Shown: positions 55,186-64,000 of the stretch, piece after piece
How positions within the stretch are numbered: the first letter of the stretch is position 1
How the letters are laid out: the number at the start of each line of letters is the position of its first letter
NCBI RefSeq assembly: GCF_018320785.1
Contig: NC_054867.1
Coordinates: 20,666,855 to 20,730,854 of the forward strand
Direction: 5' to 3'
DNA from: Cheilinus undulatus
Lineage: Eukaryota > Chordata > Actinopteri > Labriformes > Labridae
DNA: 64,000 nucleotides
Notes under the pieces: model-generated
Databases searched by the model: none
What the model saw: the letters and a program-made list of their open reading frames with translations, nothing else
What the model was told of the DNA's origin: nothing
Translations under genes and position numbers: made by a program

Positions 55186-56794
55186 AGTCTGTTTAAGTCA
55201 AATTCTAGATCTATAATAAGTATGGTCTTCAGATTTAAACATAAGAATACATAATATTTTAACTTTTACATTTAGTTTTACTTGTCTGTATTTATTAAGA
55301 GCACATGAATCCATTTATATTATTTATATTCCCATGATCACAATTAAGTTTTGAATGTTTTCTTGAGATCTTGAATTATTTCATTGTTTTTAGTCATCTG
55401 TTTACTTACAGAGCTCAGATGAGGACATGAGAAGAAAAAGGTTTCATATGTGCACAAGAAACTATCTCATAAGCTTGAAAATGTTTCTCTTGCGCATTAA
55501 GAAGTCTTTCAAACCCAGACAACTTTTGATGTACTGAAGTCCTAACATTTACTAAACTATCAGCTTAGCCTTAATAGCAAATGTTTGCTTAAATGACCAA
55601 ATAGTAAGAAATAAGTATTGGACAAAGCTAAAGCTAATGCGTTAGCACGTACGTCAACACACTGCTGTATGTGAGTACAACGCACTGAGTAATTAGCATA
55701 GCGTTGTTAAAGATGACAACCGTTAGAAATGGCAGTTCTCTTTGAGGAAATCCCTATTTTAATTTTAAGGTAGAGGAAGGACAAAAAAAGATATAATTCG
55801 TTACATAGCCGAGTCGTTTTGGTAACCCAAGTCAAAATGAGACACTTTTGAAACCTGTCGTAATTTAAATACGAATATAACACTTACTGTTACTCACAAA
55901 ATCCCACGTTACAGAAATTCTAAAGAGTATGATTTACTTTCAAAATATTTATAGCCTATTTTTTTAAGGTTTGAGTTCTTTGATAGTCCGTGTATCCGCC
56001 AGTCTTCCATTATTACTTATTTAATCAATCTCTATCTATTTTTTTTTTTCATAAATAGCCTTTCACTATTAATTTAGGTCTAGAACCATGTCGTCCTTTA
56101 TTGACATGAAACGGTTGTATTTCCTGTTAAATGCCGCCACCTTCTGGTCAGAGAGAATACAGCACCCTGCTGACGTGAACTGAAGCCATATTGCACAGAC
56201 ATATGTCTGTTTACTTCTCTTATGTGTAGGATATTCAAACTGCATCGAAGAGAAGTAATAAATAAGCTTTTCTTTTGGAGGAAAGACTTTGGGTAAAGTG
56301 ATTTTATGAAGGTTTTCCAAGAGTTTCTAAGTGGATCCTAAGTCTTAAGTTTATTGTCAAATTCTAAGCATATGTAGGAGTAGGATATGTCTCTCTTTTT
56401 GTCTCTATATTTCAACAGTTTAACCCTTTTCTTCCTTTCTGTGCCTTATCCTCCTCTTTTAGCTCCTCCCATTTGCCCAAATTCCCCACACATCTGCTGC
56501 TTTGGTTTTTCTCCAAAAATGAATTCTGTAAAAGCCTGAGGCTGAAAGTGAGGAGTGGAACGACAGAGGAGATAGGTGAAGGAGTAGAAGTAACTGTAAA
56601 AGCAAAAGGCATACCAAACAAAAGGACAAGCTTAGAATAAAATCTTTGGTGGAAAACAATGAGTTAAACTGCATATTTCCAGGAAGAGAAAGAGTGAGCG
56701 GAAAGACACAGAGAGAGGGAGGCAGGGATTTTTTAGGAGGAAAATAGTCTCCTCAGACAAAGCTTTGAGTGTTTATCCACAGGCAGGTCACAGT
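55186..56794. other. Spacer between pcsk1 and the GT6 gene
   Basis: No gene is recognised. The last 150 bp before the GT6 start contain a purine-rich GAGAGAGGGAGGCAGGG and a TTTATCCACAG acceptor-like sequence ending at 56782, 12 bp before the start codon, so a non-coding 5' exon farther upstream is possible. Confidence 0.4.
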
Positions 56795-56828
56795 ATGGCG
56801 CTGTTCCCGTTCTGCAAGACGCCCTCAG
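56795..56828 (+). CDS. GT6 gene exon 1 (coding part)
   Basis: ATG with A at -3 and G at +4, encoding MALFPFCKTPS plus one base of Gly12, donor CAG/GTCAGT. It supplies the cytosolic tail. The exon is short, but its phase (1) fits exon 2 and the reading continues straight into a membrane anchor. Confidence 0.75.
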
Positions 56829-58977
56829 GTCAGTACAACCTCAGCCACTGCTCCACCTCTTCTGCTCTTGTCATGTCTGGTTGTTTTCCCCTCACTTGTC
56901 ACTGATTTTTGCAACTCACAGTTTCTTTGAGGACAATGAGATATGGGTTAAGCCAAAAAGGGATGAAATGCAAACAAGGATTTCTGTGACGTAGTCAGTT
57001 AAGGAGAACACGTCCTGAAAAATATGTCCACGAAGGCAGAATAAGCCCTTGATTGGTTCAAGAACTTAAGCTGGCCGCAGAGCAGAGACAGGGATATGCA
57101 TGCGGAGAATGAAGTTAAACAACAATGTTCACTCACATGTGCTTCTGTTTAGGTGCTATCTCATCATGCTTATGTCCAACAACTGGATACCCATCTCATA
57201 TAAATCTGTAACAACCATCAGCCCAGTCTGCTTTCTGCTTTGTTTCTCTTTGCTTAGCATGCACAGTGGTAGATCACAGTTTCCAACGACCGCTTTGTGT
57301 TTTTAATGAACAGAACAAGACTATTTGCTCTGCATTTAACTCACTGTAAGTGAAAAGTTAACCAGAATCGATTAATGTGCTTATTAAAAAACCCTTTATT
57401 TTAAGGGTTTTATAAGTACTTTAATAAATGAAAATTATTATCTTGAATGTAAATGCTGCTAACATTTTAACACAACACCAATAGCTGCATGTTAGCCCAC
57501 AGACATTACGTTAACTGTGATGTATAACATACTGTAAGTATGCTGCATTATCTCTGCAATCCTGGGTTACCACACTTCCATTTGGAGATATTTCTTTTGC
57601 AGCACATTCTTTTCATTCCAGCGAGCTTGGATCTCTGTCCCTGTCAGGATTTAGAGGATCATTCAAAGGTTAAATGTGCTTACTAATAGGTTATAGTAAC
57701 TGGTACAGCTCTCATTTAGCTGTTTTTTCCCCCATCTGTTTGTCTTTCAAACAGGGCCAGTCAGAGCAACCAGACTCCAACTTGTCCTGTACTGTTTTCT
57801 CCTTTCTCTTATCATATGTAAGTGACTGGAAGAATTTGTCCTGTTCAAATGCTTTGTGCTAGGATAATAAAAGCTCATAGAAAAGCCTGAAAAGCACAAT
57901 AAATGCAACTTAAACTTGTTGTCAAGCCTGCATTTAGGGTGATTTATAAATTAATTTTTTTTACCTTTAACTTGGCTATGACTGCTTATTATTAACAGTT
58001 TGGTGTTTCCATCCTCAGATTTCCTTCAAGGACGTAAAGCTGCTGTCAGAGTGGCAAAACCTCATCCTCTCTTTCATTTCCTGGAAGCTGACAAGCCTCA
58101 GGAAACTTCAGTCGTAACAAATGTCAAGCAGGCAGCGCCACAAATCCCTCAAGAAACACCATGGGGGGCTCCTTTAGTATGGGGCGACAGCCGTAACTCT
58201 GCTTGGCGCAGGGCTAAATTTGCCCAACGGGGAGTTCGAACTGGTCTGCTGTCCCTCGTGGTGGGAACTTACGCCCGGTTCATACGACGTTTCCTCTCTT
58301 CTGCTGAAACCTACTTCCTCTCAGGTCAAATGGTCACCTACTACATTCTCACCGACAATCCCCGATGTCTGGACCCTGCCATGGAGTTAGGACCTGGACG
58401 AGAGCTACAGGTGGTTCAAGTTGCAGAGCTGCCCGGATGGGACAAGTTAGCTTATCGCCGCATGTCCCTACTTGTTGAGGCCATCAGAAACCATATCGGC
58501 AGAGAGGTTGAGTACCTCTACTGCGCCGACATTGATCAGGAGTTTGTGGCCCCAGTGGGAGAAGAAATTCTTGGAGACCTAGTTGCCACGTTACACCCAG
58601 AGCTCTACGGTATGCCACGAAATGCATTTCCCTACGAAGTGGAGGAGACCTCATCAGCTTGTGTGGAAGAGGATGAAGGAGACTACTACTACACCTCTGA
58701 GTTGTATGGAGGGTTGGTTTCACAGGTGTTCAAGCTGGCTAAGGTCTGTTCTTTGCTCATTCTGCAGGACCAAGCTAAAGGGGTAATGGCAAGGGGCCTG
58801 GAGGAGAGCTACCTGAACCGCTACTTGATCGACCACAGGCCTACCTGTGTTCTTTCACCAGAGTACAGCTGCTGGGACTCAGCCCTAACTGCTGATGTGC
58901 CTATGCAGAGGCTCATCTCCTTGGGTAGGCAATGCGAAGCATCAGACATGCAAATGAAGGAGCGGTACCGATGTTGA
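56795..58977 (+). CDS. GT6-family glycosyltransferase (ABO / alpha-1,3-galactosyltransferase-like), whole gene span
   Basis: Three coding exons (56795-56828, 57755-57817, 58019-58977) join in frame to 351 residues, typical length for family GT6. Topology is type II: short cytosolic tail 1-18, membrane anchor about 19-35 (LQLVLYCFLLSLIIYFL), stem about 36-77, then the Golgi-lumen catalytic domain. Family signatures: PWGAPLVW, YYILTDNP, YRRM, the metal-binding DxD as Asp203-Ile-Asp205 (YCADIDQEF), TLHPELYG, DEGDYYYTSELYGG, DQAKG and VLSPEYSCWD. Glu295 in LEESYLN matches the conserved catalytic Glu. Such enzymes add alpha-1,3 Gal or GalNAc to glycans. The donor-selecting positions read Thr258-Ser-Glu260, unlike ABO, alpha-Gal or Forssman enzymes, so the donor cannot be predicted. 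No stop or frameshift; likely functional. Confidence 0.9.
56829..57754 (+). other. GT6 gene intron 1
   Basis: A 926-bp intron, GT-AG. No repeat or exon recognised. Confidence 0.7.
57755..57817 (+). CDS. GT6 gene exon 2 (membrane anchor)
   Basis: Acceptor TTTCAAACAG, donor GTAAGT. 63 bp, phase 1 on both sides. It encodes PVRATRLQLVLYCFLLSLII: three basic residues before a hydrophobic run, the classic type II Golgi anchor. Confidence 0.85.
58019..58977 (+). CDS. GT6 gene exon 3 (stem and catalytic domain)
   Basis: Acceptor ATCCTCAG at 58011-58018. The exon completes Tyr33 and runs open for 318 more codons to TGA at 58975-58977. The whole stem and catalytic domain sit in one exon, whereas mammalian ABO and GGTA1 split this part over several exons. 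The earlier in-frame TTG at 58000 lies in the intron and is not a start. Confidence 0.93.
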
Positions 58978-60599
58978 GGGTACGCCTGGCTAAACCCATG
59001 ATTTATGAATGTATATCTCAATTCCACAAGGAACTTTTTAAAGAGAAAAATGTCCTTATCTTTTAAACAACTCCAATTGTAAAGGAAAGGGATGAATGGA
59101 AGTGACAGAGCAGATTGCAGCCATCTTTATTCAATTAAGAGTGCAGCATTTCCATTTAATTTTCTCTTCTATCAGCCAATACATGTAGATTGCAGTCCTG
59201 CAGAAGCAATGTGTGCAATGTGCTCTCAATTAAAGCCTCATTTCTGCGAAAACTCTCTGTGTGCCTGCTATCTCTTTCACGGCAGACAAATAAGAAATTG
59301 ACCTGTCTCTTTAAAGAAAGCACTGTCCTCTCCATTAATGTCAGCCCAGGAGATACTGTTCCAGTGGCTTTGTGGTCAACAGCGATAAGAGTCAACAGTG
59401 TAAGTGCACACTTTCCCCACACTGGCAAATGATTAACTGGAAAAGCTGCTGTTTCAAGGTCTTTAAATACCAGGTGGGTAGAAAATGGATACAACAGGAT
59501 GCTTTTTCTGCAGGTTACACGTGTATAGAATAATTAGTTTTAAAGCCTTATCAAAAGGAACAACAATTTTAAAATCAGTTGATCAGGTTCAGAGTAGAAT
59601 GGATTTCCATTAAAAACTATTGTTTTACAGCTAATGACTCGGAGCTAACCTCCCTGATCTACAATTCGTTATGTTTTCCATCTTCCCCAAACATGCACAC
59701 ACATAAACATATCTTCACACTCTGCTGCTGTGTCTTTCTTTTGCGCTGTGTTTTAATGGGAGGGTTAAACAGCAGCAGATGGCTCTTTCTCACTGCCAAC
59801 AGAATCTGTCCTCAGGGCCAGATCGCCACGTGGAAAGAAGTTTGAGGTAAACCCTAGATAATCTTTTGAAACTAATTTGTGTTGTGTGTCCACAAGTTCA
59901 ACGATTTGCAAAACAGATGTGAATGAGTGGGCCAGTTTGAACTATGTCACATGTCAGTTTGGATAATTAAATGTAACCCTAATTTGATCTAAGTTGTCCA
60001 GTACTTTAATGTCCCTTGCTGCTCCATAACAACTGTCCTGTACACCTAGCAAAATGCATTTACATCAATGATCTTCAGATGTTCTTAAACATTTTATCTA
60101 GTTCTGCATTCAATCATCTAAATGCATGATGAATGCTTTATTTCGGCTACCTGATTCATACTTAGAACTCCCTTTCATGCCTTAATACAAAGCAGTTTAA
60201 AGAACATGGTTTAATCCCTGTCATGTGGTTTAGTGGTGGTTAAGGAGTCTTTCTGCAGCAGCAGAAATCTAAGGAAGAGGAAAAGGAGGTATAGAAATCC
60301 TTCAACTTATTTACAGGTCATCCTGTTCTATGACCATTAAGTATTTAATCCTTTGTGATTAATGACAACACATTTTAACCCCCTGATGCAAATGAAGAGG
60401 ACAAATACTGCACTGTACAGTTATAGTGAAGAGCCTTCACTAAATGATACTCAGGAAATGAAGTAAAATTCAGGTCAAGCAGAGGTTTGAGTTCCTTATT
60501 TAAAATCTCTCTACAGTCTGTTGTACAGCCATCTGCAGTTTGCAGGTTTTTTGTGTGCTTTTTGGTATTAAATTGTGGTATCATGTTAAAATAAAACTC
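58978..60599. other. GT6 3' region, no further gene recognised
   Basis: It probably includes the GT6 3' untranslated region. ATTAAA at 59229-59234 and AATAAA near 60588-60593 are possible polyadenylation signals; neither is convincing. No other gene or element. Confidence 0.4.
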
Positions 60600-61310
60600 C
60601 TTGCCCGTTATGTGAAAGTGAGCTGAGTGCTGGCTAGTAAGCAGTTAGTTTCTGTTGTGTTTTTCAGTTAGATATTTTATTTGAATATACATATTTAGAT
60701 TCAACTGAGGTTGTTTTCTTTAAAATAAACATACAGCATGCTGACAGCCATTCAATAATGGTTACTTGCTAAAACAAAAGCATTTGCCTGTTAGATAGGT
60801 GAATGTTAGCTGAGCACTGGCTAGTTAACAGTCAGCTGAGATAATGTTTTTTTTCCCTGTTGTGTTCTTTAAATATGTGCTTTCTTTGAATGTTTATATT
60901 AAGTGACAATGGAGGTTGGTTTCTCTTAGATACGCAGACAGCATGCTGACAGCCATTCAACTTACTTGCTAAAATAAAAGTCTTTGCCTTTTAGCTAGCT
61001 GGCTAAGAAGTTAGCTGGGTTAACATTAACTTTTTCATGTTATATTTTTTCAGCTATTTTTTTATTAGAATGTTTATATTTTGGTCACAATGGGGGTTAA
61101 TTTATCTTAAATATACAGACAGTATGCTGACAGCAATAAGTATTCAATTATGTTTACTTACTATAACAAAAGTCTTTGTCGGCAAGCTGAGTAAAAGTTA
61201 GCTGAGCACGAGCAAGCTAAGCAATCAGTTAGCTGGGCTATCATGACCTTTTCCATGTAGTGTGTTTCAGCTGGGTTTCAGACAGCATGCTATCGCTGGC
61301 CGGCTGCTGC
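60600..61310 (+). repeat. Tandem repeat of about 180 bp, 3-4 copies
   Basis: The order AGCTGAG..CTGGCTAGT, then TTTTTCAGTTAGATATTTTAT-like, then ACAGCATGCTGACAGC, then ACTTGCTAAAACAAAAGC recurs with a spacing of about 180 bp (ACAGCATGCTGACAGC at about 60733 and 60950; ACAGTATGCTGACAGC at about 61118; ACAGCATGCTATCGCT at about 61282). Copies are clearly diverged. No coding potential. Confidence 0.75.
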
Positions 61311-61523
61311 ACAGTTATTTCCTCTATGAACTTATGTTACTTACTTTAACCTACTTTTCTTATGTTTTAGATCCTCTTTATTCTTTTTTTATGGTCTATT
61401 ATATACTAAAATGCTGGGGGAAATATAAAGTTGTTAGTTTTATATTTGCAACTATATTGACATTACAAGCTGTCTAACAGCAAACTAATTGTTTTTCAAA
61501 CTGGGAGTCCTGACCCCCTAGGA

Positions 61524-62125
61524 CAGGGGTGTCTAAACTATGGCCCGGAGGCCAAATGTGGCCCGCGGTCCATTTTTGATTGGCCCTCAGCAAATTCTGA
61601 ACATTAAATGAAATATGGCCCGCATTTGAACATGAAGCTTGACTGTATCGTTCGTCTTCATTTCAGCACAAGGCAGTGCTACCATGCTAATTCTGTAAAC
61701 AAACATTTTGAAAAGAAGACTTAGTTGATTTGAGTTTTTTATGAGTAAATGGAGACAACGCTGTAAATGGAAAACATATTGGCAACCAACTTAATAACAA
61801 TATTTTGATGTATAATGCCCTGATGAATTATGAAGGCTAATGGCAGTACTGATGGTGTTTGGGGGGCTGAACCAGTAGTAGCCAGGGCCGACCAGGGCAC
61901 CCTGAAATCTGACTGGCCTCCCTAAAATCCTTAAGATGACTTGCTATTTTCCTTGTCAGCCATTAACTAGCCATTTAAGCATACCCCATAACTAAGCATA
62001 TCTTAACCATCATAAGATCGATTTAACTAACTTTACAATCTTCAGGATGAGGCATATGAAAGTGGCCCCACCATCCTTATATATTTTCGTATGCGGCCCC
62101 AGCAGAAAAAGTTTGGACACCCATG
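61524..62125. mobile_element. 602-bp hAT-type non-autonomous element
   Basis: The left end CAGGGGTGTCTAAACT and the reverse complement of the right end CATGGGTGTCCAAACT are inverted repeats. They are flanked by an 8-bp target duplication, CCCTAGGA (61516-61523) and TCCTAGGA (62126-62133), identical at seven positions. The inside begins ATGGCCCGGAGGCCAAATGT, a familiar hAT-type subterminal sequence, and has no transposase. Confidence 0.82.
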
Positions 62126-62133
62126 TCCTAGGA

Positions 62134-64000
62134 GGTCACCATGGAAGGGTCACAGTCACTTGGAAAAATAAGGTAGGAAAATGGAACAAAATGATAATCA
62201 ACTAGTAACATTAATTGTGAGAACATTTTAATAATTCTATTACTCCGACCAATCAGAATTAAGAAACCACTGTGAGTCCCATAAATATGTGAGAAAAATG
62301 AAGTACCACTGAAAGCTAGCAACCTACCTCCTCTTAACATGAGAAAAAGACAAAAAAGAAACAGGAAGACCACCAGACTGAATATGTCCCTGCTGTAAAA
62401 AAAAAAGCAACAACCATATTGGCAAGTAAGAATGGCCTTAAATGACACATTGAATATTATAGGTTACTTGCAATCATGTGATCCCAAAGGGTAGGGGGTC
62501 AGGAAGGTCAGGAACAGCCATTAAACAAGGAAATTTAGAACTTTGCAGCTCTAAATGGACATGTGTGCTGTAATTATCATCTGAAATTTTGTACATACAT
62601 TAAATTTGATCCCTACACCTTACAAAAATCATCCCTTCATCTAGTTAGATGAAGGGAGACAAGAGTGTAGAGGTGTCTGGTACTGAGCAAAGAGGCTAGC
62701 AGGGCCTCATTAACTTATATAATAGAATCCTTGTTTTGTCACAAACGTGCTTTCAACTGAAGCGGTGATGCACTATCAACCAAATAAACCTTGTGGGGGA
62801 AGTGATCTAGTGAGGATGCGAAGTTCATGAATGAGCCTGTGCTGTGGCGTTTTTAGGTGAGCCACTAGCTAGCTTTCATTTGAGTGCCAGTTTCCTTTCC
62901 TCCATCCTTTGTTATTGATCTAATCCACATTTAAAAAGCCAAACTGTTACCAAATGAAGAGCAAAAAAAAACCTAGCTCCTCTGAGCTGAGCCAAATGAT
63001 CTGGATCTCTTAAAAGACACAGATTTCCTGTCACAGCGAGTGAGACTAGATGGACATCAGACAAGGAAACAAAGGTAAGATCAGAGTTTCATGTCTAAAC
63101 CATAACAAAACTGTACTGAACTAAACTGGACTGCTTTGAGGAAACAGTTTATTCCCAAGTGGCTTTAGGTGGAGGCTTCTATTTTCCTCCCTGCTGCCGT
63201 TTCTCTGTCAGTCTTAAAAAATTGATGTTTTCCTGAATATTTTACTTCTTTTGGAACACAAAAGTAGCTTAAGAATTGAGAATGGTTTTATTTTCACACT
63301 TAAAAGTTTGGCATAGTTAGAAAACAGCTCAAAACATGGTCTTTTGGTAGAATTTCTCCATGCAGAAATCATTACTTGCCCCCCAAGGGGAGTTTTGCAG
63401 TGTGATGTCATCAACAAAAAACCTACAGAGGAAAAACCAGAGAGAGAAATTCTAAATAAATGCTCTAACTTTTACAAACAAATGATAAAAGACTTTACAG
63501 TGCATTGGAAGAATTAATTACAGAAGTATTGATAAAAATAAAGGAATACCCTAAGAAAATGTAAGCATACATTTTTATATTTGCTATCACAATGTACAAG
63601 AATTTAAGAAATTTTCTGGAATGGGTCTTATTTACTTTCTTGATGTTAATGAAACGATTTAGCAAATGGGCTCCTCTAGTAGGCATCCAGAATGCACACA
63701 TAAAATCATGTAAGCCAGTAAGTTGATGTTGTTGATGATTCATAACAAGGGGGTGAGCATTTGTTGGCAACTGTTGGAGAGTCTCCATTTTAAGCCCTAT
63801 GGAGAAAACCTTGAAACAAAAACATCTGTAAGCTATATAAACATTATATTAAAGTGCCAGGATGTTTTTTCTACATTAATAGATTTTGGGGGGAAACATT
63901 CAGTTTACACTCATGCTCAGACAAAGGCAATTTGAAGTCACCTGTTCACCTGCTCAGCATGTGTTTGTCCTGAAGGAAGAAAGTGGAGCACCTGGATAAC
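62134..64000. other. Right end of window, no gene established
   Basis: No coding region can be supported apart from the weak first-exon candidate at 63051-63075. No bounded repeat is seen. Confidence 0.4.
63051..63075 (+). other. Weak candidate first coding exon of a next gene
   Basis: ATGGACATCAGACAAGG runs 25 bp to a strong donor AAAG/GTAAGA (MDIRQGNK plus one base). It resembles a short first exon in phase 1, as in the GT6 gene at 56.8 kb, but 25 bp is too little for recognition and there is no downstream exon in the window. Confidence 0.2.

Noticed and set aside
58000..58018. TTG at 58000 as start of the GT6 protein
   Set aside because: TTG is not a normal start in vertebrates, and the stretch is the polypyrimidine/acceptor end of an intron; upstream exons supply an ATG and a membrane anchor in phase.

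Overview
This window is vertebrate nuclear DNA, almost certainly from a teleost fish. Genes are split into short exons with GT-AG introns. The intergenic DNA is full of Tc1/mariner elements with TA target duplications, tRNA-derived SINEs, hAT-like fragments, a LINE fragment and simple repeats, a mix typical of ray-finned fish. The species cannot be named from the sequence.

Three loci can be supported. (1) The complete pcsk1 gene (prohormone convertase 1/3) lies on the + strand from 34361 to 53500. It has 14 coding exons, every junction keeps the reading frame, and the predicted protein has 779 residues with an intact Asp/His/Asn/Ser active site. A perfect cAMP response element lies about 270 bp before its start codon. 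(2) A complete three-exon GT6-family glycosyltransferase gene (ABO / alpha-1,3-galactosyltransferase superfamily) lies on the + strand from 56795 to 58977. It encodes a 351-residue type II membrane protein with its DxD motif kept but unusual residues at the donor-selecting positions. (3) Three phase-0 exons on the - strand (19633-19577, 18101-18009 and 13346-13272) look like the 5' end of a gene transcribed away from pcsk1. From the divergent order known in mammals and an N-terminal Met-Gly-Gln motif, I infer calpastatin (cast) with two alternative first exons. Its remaining exons probably lie beyond base 1.

Layout: 1-13 kb is repeat-rich and probably cast intron (hAT-like remnants, two SINEs, a dead Tc1 copy, an AGCT-rich repeat). 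13-20 kb holds the putative cast 5' exons. 20.5-25.4 kb is a transposon and satellite cluster: a 1.54 kb Tc1 element, then a TAGCA/TATAG array invaded by a 0.92 kb Tc1 element and by a 624 bp foldback element with long inverted repeats. 28.5-33 kb carries SINEs, a decayed minisatellite and a LINE 3' fragment apparently split by a 1.57 kb Tc1 element. 34-55 kb is pcsk1, with a minisatellite in intron 1 and nested repeats in introns 3 and 4. 56.8-59 kb is the GT6 gene. 60.6-62.1 kb has a roughly 180 bp tandem repeat and a 602 bp hAT-type element. 62.1-64 kb is plain apart from one weak candidate first exon.

Functionally the genes are unrelated: a secretory-granule prohormone protease, a Golgi glycosyltransferase and a probable calpain inhibitor. 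The strongest leads are the GT6 enzyme with non-canonical donor residues, the 624 bp foldback element, and a family of AGCT-rich dispersed repeats seen at four places.
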